Assembly (NCBI GenBank): GCA_947178455.1
Contig: CAMWYI010000020.1
Coordinates: 1-18,721 of the forward strand
Direction of reading: 5' to 3'
DNA length: 18,721 bases
DNA from: an uncultured Alistipes sp.
GTDB lineage: Bacteria > Bacteroidota > Bacteroidia > Bacteroidales > Rikenellaceae
Positions 1 to 6,336 of the stretch are shown here, piece after piece. The notes below the pieces were generated by a model, which was not told the DNA's origin, made no database searches, and worked only from the letters and a program-made list of their open reading frames with translations. The first letter of the stretch is position 1, and the number at the start of each line of letters is the position of its first letter. Made by a program: the position numbers and the translations under genes.

Positions 1-36
1 AAAAAAGAGACGGCCGAAACCTCGACCGTCCCTTTT
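1..36 (-). terminator. Intrinsic terminator of the sigma-factor operon
   Basis: Read on the minus strand, positions 36 to 3 form a long hairpin. Arms at about 24-36 and 3-17 pair almost completely, with two G-U wobbles and a four-base loop at 18-21. A run of six T follows at 6-1. It lies 18 bases past the stop codon of the small acidic gene at 55-201. This is a textbook factor-independent terminator and closes the sigma factor plus small protein unit. Confidence 0.85.
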
Positions 37-54
37 CTCTAAAAAATTAATGAA

Positions 55-201
55 TTACACTTCCCCTTTTCGGAAGACCTCCGTCAAGTAGTGGTGCAGG
101 TAGTACAAATCGGCTTCGTCCTGAACCACCTCGTTCATCAGCAGGTCTTCCTCGTCGGAGACGACGTTGTTCGTAAAATCACGTTTGTCGAATTCCTCCA
201 T
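55..201 (-). CDS. Small acidic protein of unknown function, downstream of an ECF sigma factor
   Basis: A 48-residue protein starting MEEFDKRDF. It is strongly acidic in the first two thirds (runs such as SDEEDLL and VQDEADLYY), then has an aromatic and histidine-containing stretch (YYLHHYL) and a basic end. There is no signal peptide, membrane segment or cysteine. The frame stays open to a GTG at 249, but I prefer the ATG at 201 because the extra 16 residues lack the acidic character. It lies 65 bases after the sigma factor stop (from the ATG at 201) and just before a strong terminator, so the two are very probably co-transcribed. Position and charge would suit a small regulator of, or target linked to, the sigma factor, but this is inference. 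No family recognised. Confidence 0.6.
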   Translation of the reverse strand: MEEFDKRDFTNNVVSDEEDLLMNEVVQDEADLYYLHHYLTEVFRKGEV

Positions 202-266
202 AGGCAAATCCAAATTATGTGAATGTATCGGTATAACGGGACATCGCACGATTTATTGTGCGCCGG

Positions 267-851
267 TCAACACAAAACCATATTTTTTTCTTTGACCATC
301 CGCCGCAAGTTGATGAGCGCATAACGCATGCGGCCCAGCGCGGTGTTGATGCTCACACCGGTCTGCTCGGCTATCTCCTTGAAACTCAACCCTGCGAAAT
401 AGCGCAACCGCACCACTTCGCGCTGCTCGGCGGGCAGCAGTTCGACCAGCCCGCGAATGTCGCGCTCGATTTGTTCGCTCACGAGGGCGTCCTCGATGTT
501 CTGGTCGGCGAATTTCAGTGTCCCCAGCACATCGTAACCCTTGTCCGATTCGGTCACGGACTTGTTCTGCCGCTGGTTGCGGAAGTGGTCGATGACCTGA
601 TTGTGCGCAATACGCAAAACCCACGACAGGAATTTGCCGTTGTCGCAATACCGTCCCTCGTCGATGACGCGCACCGCCTTGATGAATGTTTCTTGGAAAA
701 TATCTTCTGCCAAATCGCGGTCCTTGACCATCATGCGGATGTAGTTCCGTACGCGGCGGCTGTGACGTTCGATGAGCTGGGAAATCGCGCTTCGGTCGCC
801 CGAAAGGTACTGGCGGAGCAATGCCGAATCGCTCGATGCTTGTACGTTCAT
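267..851 (-). CDS. ECF-type RNA polymerase sigma factor (sigma-70 family)
   Basis: A 194-residue sigma factor with only regions 2 and 4, as in the extracytoplasmic-function group. Region 2 is about residues 25-92 and includes the core-binding stretch DLAEDIFQETFIKA (46-59) and the promoter-melting segment around FLSWVLRIAHNQVIDHFR. Region 4 is about 131-185, with a helix-turn-helix from SFKEIAEQTGVS onward (156-179). The ATG at 851 is preceded on its strand by a purine-rich AGAAAGAG. No transmembrane anti-sigma factor follows; a 48-residue acidic protein and a terminator come next. In Bacteroidetes such sigma factors often control envelope or stress functions, but the regulon cannot be read here. 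The family call is secure; the specific role is unknown. Confidence 0.93.
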   Translation of the reverse strand: MNVQASSDSALLRQYLSGDRSAISQLIERHSRRVRNYIRMMVKDRDLAEDIFQETFIKAVRVIDEGRYCDNGKFLSWVLRIAHNQVIDHFRNQRQNKSVTESDKGYDVLGTLKFADQNIEDALVSEQIERDIRGLVELLPAEQREVVRLRYFAGLSFKEIAEQTGVSINTALGRMRYALINLRRMVKEKNMVLC

Positions 852-982
852 ACTCTTTCTTCCTTACTGGTTGTTCAGAGTAGAATTTTTCCCGATAGGC
901 AGTTCGTTTTTGAGGTGAATTTATCCTTGCAAGCGTCGGTTTCGGAGCGTTTCGTCGCCGGTGCCGGGCCTGCTTTACGGTA

Positions 983-1013
983 GCAAGGTACGCACTTTTT
1001 TCCGAAACTCCAA
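983..1013 (-). promoter_or_regulatory. Possible Bacteroidetes-type promoter for the sigma factor
   Basis: On the minus strand TTG (1013-1011) is followed after exactly 20 bases by TACCTTGC (990-983), which is one T short of the Bacteroidetes -7 consensus TAnnTTTG. It would give a leader of roughly 130 bases before the sigma factor ATG at 851. Spacing is right but the -7 match is imperfect, so this is tentative. A perfect reverse-strand TATCTTTG also lies at 1167-1160, with no -33 TTG at the usual distance. Confidence 0.3.
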
Positions 1014-1080
1014 ACTCCGCCACCCGAATCGGGGCCGTCCGATTTCCGAATAACCGTATCCGATTCCCTCAAAAACCATA

Positions 1081-1154
1081 CCCCCGTTTAAGAAACGGGT
1101 TCTAAACGCTATGGCCTGTCAGTTGGTTTCCGACGGCGGGAAGCGCTCTGTCCG
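1081..1154 (+). repeat. Intergenic repeat element, copy 1
   Basis: About 75 bases here are clearly related to 15538-15612. Both copies begin with C-rich sequence and the perfect hairpin CCCGTTT-AAG-AAACGGG (1083-1099), continue through a shared GCTATGG (1108-1114), and end in an identical GGGAAGCGCTCTG followed by CCG. By eye the two copies are around 75-80% identical with one single-base indel. No open frame is shared. Both copies lie in divergent spacers upstream of plus-strand genes for exported proteins. This copy lies about 300 bases before the GH2-like gene. Confidence 0.7.
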
Positions 1155-1218
1155 AATGACAAAGATAGCGATGCCTTGTCGTGGGGATTCCGATGATTTC
1201 TGCGCCGTGACCGTTTTT

Positions 1219-1244
1219 GCGGGTCGAAGACTGCGGAGCACGCC
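1219..1244 (+). repeat. Inverted partner block of the intergenic repeat, copy 1
   Basis: This 26-base block, containing AGACTGCGGAGCACGCC, is found again at 15628-15653 in the opposite orientation with a single mismatch. The match seems to extend weakly outward through ACCG on one side. Each spacer therefore holds two repeat modules whose relative orientation differs, which suggests a modular or rearranged element rather than one simple duplication. Confidence 0.65.
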
Positions 1245-1250
1245 TATGGG

Positions 1251-1298
1251 CGGGCCTCCGCTGGCGGAGGCTTCGGCCCGCGCGGCTCACAGAGCCGC
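1251..1298. repeat. Two consecutive perfect hairpins in the divergent spacer
   Basis: The first is GCCTCCGC (1254-1261) facing GCGGAGGC (1264-1271), inside an outer CGGG/CCCG pair (1251-1254 with 1277-1280). The second is GCGGCTC (1282-1288) facing GAGCCGC (1292-1298) with a three-base loop. Neither is followed by a T-run, so they are not classic terminators on either strand. With the hairpin at 1083-1099 they make the 852-1458 spacer unusually rich in dyad symmetry. No gene is supported in this 607-bp spacer; the short open frames there look like chance frames in G+C-rich DNA. Confidence 0.6.
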
Positions 1299-1368
1299 AC
1301 ATTTACCGACCGACAGGAGCGACGATGACGCTGAAAAGCAAGATAACGGTCTACCGCGCTAATAAAAA

Positions 1369-1381
1369 ATTCGTATCTTTG
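1369..1381 (+). promoter_or_regulatory. Distal -7 box upstream of the GH2-like gene
   Basis: ATTCGTATCTTTG here is an exact 13-base copy of the sequence at 1441-1453, 72 bases downstream. The TATCTTTG core (1374-1381) matches the Bacteroidetes -7 consensus. No TTG lies about 20 bases upstream, so activity is less certain than for the proximal box. A transcript from here would carry a leader of roughly 70 bases that includes the dyad at 1406-1433. Confidence 0.45.
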
Positions 1382-1405
1382 GCTACGCCCAAGATACTCT
1401 CGCTC

Positions 1406-1433
1406 GGCAAAACCAAACAAGTTTGCTTTTGCC
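1406..1433. promoter_or_regulatory. 28-bp dyad overlapping the -33 element (possible operator)
   Basis: GGCAAAA (1406-1412) and TTTTGCC (1427-1433) are exact inverse complements, as are the inner arms CAAAC (1414-1418) and GTTTG (1421-1425). They are separated by one symmetric C/C mismatch and centred on AA. The TTG taken as the -33 element of the proximal GH2 promoter (1423-1425) lies in the right half. Such a dyad could bind a dimeric regulator, or form an RNA hairpin when transcribed from the distal box. The dyad is seen directly; its function is inferred. Confidence 0.5.
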
Positions 1434-1453
1434 CTCGCTTATTCGTATCTTTG
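1423..1453 (+). promoter_or_regulatory. Promoter of the GH2-like gene
   Basis: TTG (1423-1425), 20 bases, then TATCTTTG (1446-1453) matches the Bacteroidetes housekeeping promoter TTG-N19/20-TAnnTTTG. The last G is only five bases before the ATG at 1459, so transcription should start at or within a few bases of that ATG and the message should be leaderless or nearly so. This also supports choosing 1459 as the gene start. Confidence 0.75.
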
Positions 1454-1458
1454 TCCTT

Positions 1459-3480
1459 ATGAAACGATACCTGCTTCTTTTGTTCGCGCTCGGATACGGA
1501 GTTGCGGCCGCTGGCCGTGAGGTGATTCCGTTCAACGAGGGATGGCGATTCTACTTCCAATCGGAGAAAAGTTCCGACAACGCCCGTTCGGTGACCCTGC
1601 CCCACAGCTGGAATACCGACCCTACGGCAGGTCAACTCTTTATCGAAACGACGGGATGTTATCTCAATACGCTGCACGTGCCTGCTTCGTGGGCCGGACA
1701 GCGGCTTTTCGTGAAGTTCTACGGCGCACAGAGCGTCGCCGATTTGTTCGTCAACGGCAAACTGGTCGGCTCGCATTGCGGCGGCGCGACGGCTTTCGTC
1801 TTCGAAATCACCGACCGCGTGCGCTTCGGGGCCGAAAACGACCTGCTCGTCACGGTCAACAACAGCACCCGCAACGACGTACTACCCACCTCGACCGACA
1901 TCAACCGTTACGGCGGATTGTACCGTCCGGCCGAGTTGATTCTCACGTCGCCGACCGCCGTGTCGCCCCTCTATCTCGGCACCGACGGCGTGCTCGTGCA
2001 CCCGCAGACGGTTTCGTCCGAAAAGGTCGCCGGCGAGATCGAAATCCACCTGACTTCGCGCACGGAGGAAAACTGCCAGCTGACGCTCGACATCATCGGC
2101 GCCAACGGACGGCGCGTATTCTCGCAGCGTCAGCGCGTTCGGGCCGACGGAAATCCGGTCGTGGTGCCGTTCACGGTCGAGCAGCCCCGCTTGTGGAGCC
2201 CGGCGCGTCCGGCGCTCCACACCGTCAAGGTGACGCTGACCACGACCAGCGGCAAAATACTCGACAGCACGACCGTCCGCACGGGATTCGTATCGCGAGG
2301 CTGGTGCGACAACCAGCTGACCATCAACGACAAACCGATTGCCGTGCGGGGCGTGTCGCTCTACCACGACAGCGCGCTGTCGGGCGGAACGCCGACCGAG
2401 CAGGACATGGATGCCGACTTGCGGCAAGTCGAGGATTTGGGGGCCAATGCACTGCGTTCGGTCGTGATGCCGCACGCGCAGTACTTCTATAACCGCTGCG
2501 ACGAAAAGGGTTTTCTCGTGTGGGTCGACATTCCGTTCCACCGCGCTTTTTTGAGCGACGTGGCCTACTACCCCACGCCGCAATTCGAGCAAAACGGCCT
2601 GCAACAACTGCGCGAAATCGTCGCGCAGCACCTCAACCACCCGTCGGTGACGATGTGGGGCATCTTCGCACAGCTGTGGATGCGCGGCGACAATCCCGTG
2701 CGGTATATCCGCCAGCTGCATGCCGAAGCGCATCGGCTCGACCCGTCGCGTCCGACGGTGGCGTGCAGCGACCAAGACGGCGAAATCAACTTCGTGACCG
2801 ACCTCATCGTATGGCGGCAGGATGTGGGTTGGAGCAAAGGTACGCCCGACGACGTGACCGTTTGGCGCGACCAGTTGCGCAGCAAGTGGTCGCATCTGCA
2901 CTCGGCTATCGCTTACGGCGGGCCGGGCATTCCGGGCCACCGCGCACAGCCCTACCGCACGGTTCCCGACCCCAACTGCATGCCCGAAGAGCGTCAGACC
3001 CGTTTCCACGAGGGCTACACGCGCAACCTGCAAGGCGATTCGCTACTGTGGGGCATGTGGATCAACAATTTGTTCGATTACGGCTCGACGCGCTACCCTT
3101 ACGGCGTCGACGGCAAAGGGCTCGTGACTTTCGACCGGCGCACGCGCAAGGATGCCTATTATCTCTATCGCGCACTGTGGAACCGCCGGTCGCCGACGCT
3201 CCACCTCACAGGCAAACACACCACCGTCCGCGCGGGCGAACAGCAGGTGTTCCGCATCTACTCTTCGGCGGGCGTTCCGCTGCTGCGGGTCGGCGCCGAC
3301 ACGGTGGCATTGCACGAGTATGCCGAGCGTCAATATCAATCGGATACGGTCACTTTGCCGTTGGGACGGGTGGTCGTGCGGGCTTCGGCGGGCAAATTGC
3401 GCGACAGCGTCATTCTGCGCATCGGCAGTGCGCCAGCACCTCGCCCGAAGCAGGCCCCTCGGCGAACAGGAGGTCGATGA
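1459..3480 (+). CDS. Secreted glycoside hydrolase family 2-like protein lacking both catalytic glutamates
   Basis: 673 residues. An N-terminal signal peptide (MKRYLLLLFALGYGVAAA) precedes a GH2 sugar-binding jelly-roll domain (about 25-180), an Ig-like sandwich (about 185-290), a TIM-barrel domain (about 295-595) and a short beta-rich tail. The barrel has clear family landmarks: NHPSVTMWG, the DIP segment near WVDIPF, and DGKGLVTFDRRTRKDAYYLY. In active GH2 enzymes the acid/base is the Glu of a ...GNE or ...FNE motif after MWG; here it reads MWGIFAQ, with Q405 in that place. The nucleophile Glu of SEYG is A485 in IAYGGPG. The usual R-x-SHYP segment reads RSVVMP. The frame is intact and codon use resembles the neighbours, so it looks maintained, perhaps as a sugar-binding protein. 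The start at 1459 is preferred over the in-frame 1423 because the signal peptide begins there. The last 24 codons overlap the convergent WbqC-family gene. Confidence 0.85.
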   Translation: MKRYLLLLFALGYGVAAAGREVIPFNEGWRFYFQSEKSSDNARSVTLPHSWNTDPTAGQLFIETTGCYLNTLHVPASWAGQRLFVKFYGAQSVADLFVNGKLVGSHCGGATAFVFEITDRVRFGAENDLLVTVNNSTRNDVLPTSTDINRYGGLYRPAELILTSPTAVSPLYLGTDGVLVHPQTVSSEKVAGEIEIHLTSRTEENCQLTLDIIGANGRRVFSQRQRVRADGNPVVVPFTVEQPRLWSPARPALHTVKVTLTTTSGKILDSTTVRTGFVSRGWCDNQLTINDKPIAVRGVSLYHDSALSGGTPTEQDMDADLRQVEDLGANALRSVVMPHAQYFYNRCDEKGFLVWVDIPFHRAFLSDVAYYPTPQFEQNGLQQLREIVAQHLNHPSVTMWGIFAQLWMRGDNPVRYIRQLHAEAHRLDPSRPTVACSDQDGEINFVTDLIVWRQDVGWSKGTPDDVTVWRDQLRSKWSHLHSAIAYGGPGIPGHRAQPYRTVPDPNCMPEERQTRFHEGYTRNLQGDSLLWGMWINNLFDYGSTRYPYGVDGKGLVTFDRRTRKDAYYLYRALWNRRSPTLHLTGKHTTVRAGEQQVFRIYSSAGVPLLRVGADTVALHEYAERQYQSDTVTLPLGRVVVRASAGKLRDSVILRIGSAPAPRPKQAPRRTGGR

Positions 3481-4024
3481 ACGACAAATCGGGAGCGAAA
3501 GGCAACCGGTCGGAAAATACCTGCACATAAGGCTCGGCCCGAAAAGCCGGGTCTTTGCGTTGTTTAGGGCGCAGGTCGAGGTCTTCGGGCGCGGCTTCGA
3601 CATAGCGGTCGCTCACGGGCGGCACCGGCAGTCCGGCCTCGCGGCAGAGCACTTCGAGCAGCGCGAAGTTGTAATCCACCAGAAATCGCCACTCCTGCCG
3701 GTAGAACGGAGCGAACAGGTCGGCATAGTGGTCGAAATAGGGCGAGCCTTTGTACGAAGCGACCAGCGCGCCCCAATGTTGATGCTGCCAGCGTTTGGAG
3801 TAGTCGATGCGCACGTCGCGCATCGGTACGCAGGGACGGTCGGCATGACGCACCTGCACGGTCAGCGTCATCGGGCCGGCCGAGGTCAATATCGCCGCCC
3901 GATTCCTTTCCGACCGCTTAATAAAATGTTCGGCGGTGTCCACGAGGCAATCGCCCGCCCGCAGCGCGGCGAACCACGACACGGACGGCAGATAGGCCAA
4001 CGGCAAGATAGTCCGACGATTCAT
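3410..4024 (-). CDS. WbqC-family protein
   Basis: A 204-residue protein matching the WbqC-like family, with the typical N-terminal LPLAYLPSVSWF, the central YSKRWQHQHWGAL and SPYFDHYADLFAPFY, and the C-terminal SFIDLLFAEGP. Family members often lie near surface-polysaccharide genes, and their biochemical role is not established to my knowledge. Length is normal for Bacteroidetes members. It is the last gene of the minus-strand run, 22 bases after nfnB. Its final 71 bases are antisense to the end of the GH2-like gene, and no terminator is visible between the two convergent genes. Confidence 0.85.
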   Translation of the reverse strand: MNRRTILPLAYLPSVSWFAALRAGDCLVDTAEHFIKRSERNRAAILTSAGPMTLTVQVRHADRPCVPMRDVRIDYSKRWQHQHWGALVASYKGSPYFDHYADLFAPFYRQEWRFLVDYNFALLEVLCREAGLPVPPVSDRYVEAAPEDLDLRPKQRKDPAFRAEPYVQVFSDRLPFAPDLSFIDLLFAEGPASGEVLAHCRCAE

Positions 4025-4046
4025 GCTATTGCTTTGCCCGTCGCGC

Positions 4047-5441
4047 TTAACGTTTGTTTTTCAAATAGGTATCGATGGCTTTCGCGGCCTTGCGGCCCGC
4101 GCCCATCGCCAGAATGACCGTCGCGGCACCCGTCACGGCATCGCCGCCCGCGAAAACACCCTCGCGGGTCGTCGCACCTTCGGCATCGGCCGAGATGCAA
4201 CCGCGCCGGTCGGTCTCCAAACCGGCAGTCGTAGCCGCCAGCAGCGGATTGGGCGACGTGCCCAATGCCATGACCACCACATCGCACGCCATGTCGAACT
4301 CCGAACCGGCTTTCGCCACCGGCGACCGGCGTCCCGAAGCATCGGGTTCGCCCAGCTCCATTTCGACACACCGGATGCCGCGCACCCAGCCTTTGTCGTC
4401 GCCCAGCACCTCGACCGGATTGGTCAGCATGCGGAACTCGATGCCCTCCATGCGGGCATGGTGCACCTCTTCGGCACGGGCCGGAAGCTCTTTTTCGCTC
4501 CGGCGGTAGACGATAGCCGCTTCGGCACCGAGCCGTTTCGCCGTGCGCACGGCATCCATCGCCACGTTGCCGCCGCCGACCACCACGACCCGCCGGCCCA
4601 CGTAAATCGGCGTGTCGTAAGTCGGGTCATAGGCGTGCATCAGGTTCGTGCGGGTCAGAAATTCGTTGGCCGAAACCACACCGTTGAAATTCTCGCCCGC
4701 GATGCCCATGAAGCGCGGCAAACCGGCCCCCGAACCGATGAAAACGGCATCGAAACCCTCCTCGTCCAACAGCGAATCGACCGTTACGGTGCGGCCCACG
4801 ATAACGTCGGTCTCGAACTCCACGCCCAGCGCTTTCACCGCGTCGATTTCGCGCGCCACGATGCGCTCTTTCGGCAGCCGGAATTCGGGAATGCCGTACA
4901 CCAGCACGCCGCCCACTTTGTGCAGCGCCTCGAACACCTTGACGCCATAGCCCATTTTCGCGAGGTCGCTCGCACACGCCAGTCCGGCGGGGCCGCTGCC
5001 CACGACCGCCACCCGACGTCCGTTGCGCGGCGCCGTGCGGACGCATTCCGCGCCGTGTTCCAGCTGCCAGTCGCCGACATAGCGTTCGAGCTTGCCGATA
5101 GCGACCGGTTCGCCCTTGATGCCGAGCACGCACGAGCCCTCGCACTGGGTCTCCTGCGGGCAGACACGCCCGCAGACCGACGGCAGCGAACTGTCTTCAC
5201 CGATAATGGCGGCCGCACGGGCCGTGTCGCCGTCGTGCAGCGCGGCGATGAAGTCGGGAATGCGGATGTTCACGGGGCAGGCCGCGACACAACGCGGATT
5301 TTTGCAGTGCAGACACCGCGACGCTTCAGTCAGCGCCTCGTCGGCGTCGTACCCGTAGCACACCTCCTCGAAATTGGCGGCCCGCTGCACGGGGTCTTGT
5401 TCGCGTACGGGGACGCGTGGGATATTTCTATAATTCGCCAT
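4047..5441 (-). CDS. nfnB: NfnB-like large subunit of NADH-dependent reduced ferredoxin:NADP+ oxidoreductase (glutamate synthase small-chain family)
   Basis: 464 residues. The N-terminal part carries eight cysteines in two [4Fe-4S] patterns: C43, C46, C51, C55 (CLHCKNPRCVAACP) and C90, C94, C100, C104 (CGRVCPQETQCEGSC). An FAD-binding GSGPAG (148-153) and a second dinucleotide fold with GGGNVA (289-294) for NADPH follow, then a C-terminal FAD motif GVFAGGDAVTGA. On its own this architecture is often annotated as glutamate synthase small chain (GltD-like). The adjacent small flavoprotein subunit and the absence of a GltB gene point to the NfnAB/SudAB complex, which couples NADPH oxidation to ferredoxin and NAD+ reduction, or the reverse, by flavin-based electron bifurcation in the cytoplasm. 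It starts 10 bases after the nfnA stop, with GAGAAG just upstream. Confidence 0.82.
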   Translation of the reverse strand: MANYRNIPRVPVREQDPVQRAANFEEVCYGYDADEALTEASRCLHCKNPRCVAACPVNIRIPDFIAALHDGDTARAAAIIGEDSSLPSVCGRVCPQETQCEGSCVLGIKGEPVAIGKLERYVGDWQLEHGAECVRTAPRNGRRVAVVGSGPAGLACASDLAKMGYGVKVFEALHKVGGVLVYGIPEFRLPKERIVAREIDAVKALGVEFETDVIVGRTVTVDSLLDEEGFDAVFIGSGAGLPRFMGIAGENFNGVVSANEFLTRTNLMHAYDPTYDTPIYVGRRVVVVGGGNVAMDAVRTAKRLGAEAAIVYRRSEKELPARAEEVHHARMEGIEFRMLTNPVEVLGDDKGWVRGIRCVEMELGEPDASGRRSPVAKAGSEFDMACDVVVMALGTSPNPLLAATTAGLETDRRGCISADAEGATTREGVFAGGDAVTGAATVILAMGAGRKAAKAIDTYLKNKR

Positions 5442-5451
5442 AATCGCTTCT

Positions 5452-6336
5452 CTACCTATTGGATAAACCTATTCGGCATACATGTCCCGCGGCGCGTTCG
5501 GCCTCGATTGCCGCCCGCCGCTGCTCCTCGCTGCGATACATCGCCTGACGGCGCATCGCCTCGTCGAAATCGACCTCGTGGGCATCGAATTCGGGCCCGT
5601 CGACGCACGTGAAGCGCGTCCGGCCGCCCACCGTCACGCGGCAGGCACCGCACATGCCCGTGCCGTCGACCATCAGCGCATTGAGCGATACGGTGGTTTT
5701 CAGGCCGTATTTCCGCGTGGTCGCCGCCACGAACTTCATCATAATCATCGGCCCGATAGCGACCACCTCGTCGTAGTGCTCGCCCTGCGCCACGAGCTGT
5801 TCGAGCAGCTGCGTGACCAGTCCGTGAAAGCCTGCCGAGCCGTCGTCCGTCGCGATATGGAGCGTGTCGGCTACGGCACGCATTTCGTCGGTGTAAATCA
5901 GCATGTCGCGCGTCTTGGCCCCGATGATGACATCGGCCCGAACGCCGTGCTCGTGCAGCCACTTGACCTGCGGATAGACGGGAGCAGTGCCCACACCGCC
6001 CGCAATAAAGAGATAACGCCGACCCTCGGCCGCATCGGGATGCAGCACGAACTCCGACGGATGCCCCAGCGGCCCGGCGAAGTCGGTCAATGCTTCGCCG
6101 ACCTCCAACGTGCAGATTTTGCGGGTCGACACGCCGATAGTCTGAATGACGATGGTCACGCTGCCGCGTTCGGCGTCGTAATCGGCCACGGTCAGCGGGA
6201 TGCGTTCGCCCGTCTCTCCGGCCCGCACGATGACGAACTGGCCGGGCCGCGCCGAACGGGCCACGCGCGGCGCCTCGACCGTCATCGACCAGATGTTCTC
6301 GGCGAGCAATCGTTTTTCAAGAATGGGATAGTTCAT
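5452..6336 (-). CDS. nfnA: NfnA-like small subunit (sulfide/dihydroorotate dehydrogenase-like FAD/NAD-binding protein)
   Basis: 294 residues starting MNYPILEKRL. It has a ferredoxin-reductase-like FAD domain with RIPLT (45-49), an NAD-binding domain with GGVGTAPVYP (113-122), and a C-terminal [2Fe-2S] site of NfnA type: D224, C229, C232 and C244 (DGTGMCGAC ... FTC). With the NfnB-like partner immediately downstream it should form the heterodimeric bifurcating transhydrogenase; SudB is an alternative name. The frame is open upstream to 6837, but the ATG at 6336 starts the conserved protein and overlaps the trmH stop as ATGA (6336-6333), which suggests translational coupling. Confidence 0.85.
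   Translation of the reverse strand: MNYPILEKRLLAENIWSMTVEAPRVARSARPGQFVIVRAGETGERIPLTVADYDAERGSVTIVIQTIGVSTRKICTLEVGEALTDFAGPLGHPSEFVLHPDAAEGRRYLFIAGGVGTAPVYPQVKWLHEHGVRADVIIGAKTRDMLIYTDEMRAVADTLHIATDDGSAGFHGLVTQLLEQLVAQGEHYDEVVAIGPMIMMKFVAATTRKYGLKTTVSLNALMVDGTGMCGACRVTVGGRTRFTCVDGPEFDAHEVDFDEAMRRQAMYRSEEQRRAAIEAERAAGHVCRIGLSNR

Noticed and set aside
202..249. N-terminal extension of the small acidic protein to a GTG at 249
   Set aside because: The added residues differ in character and the ATG at 201 gives a cleaner protein; conservation would be needed to prefer the longer form.
875..1362. Several short open frames (60-85 codons) in the divergent spacer, both strands
   Set aside because: They run through hairpins and repeat modules, overlap each other, and lack start context or recognisable protein composition.
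1882..3033. 383-codon open frame on the minus strand
   Set aside because: Shadow of the GH2-like gene with low-complexity Arg/Val/His composition.
4047..5441. True glutamate synthase small subunit (GltD)
   Set aside because: The gene is paired with an NfnA-like flavoprotein and no GltB gene is adjacent; NfnB/SudA fits better, though the two families are homologous.
4023..5612. 529-codon open frame on the plus strand
   Set aside because: Antisense to nfnB, rich in Arg and His, with no domain; nfnB on the other strand has complete cofactor motifs.
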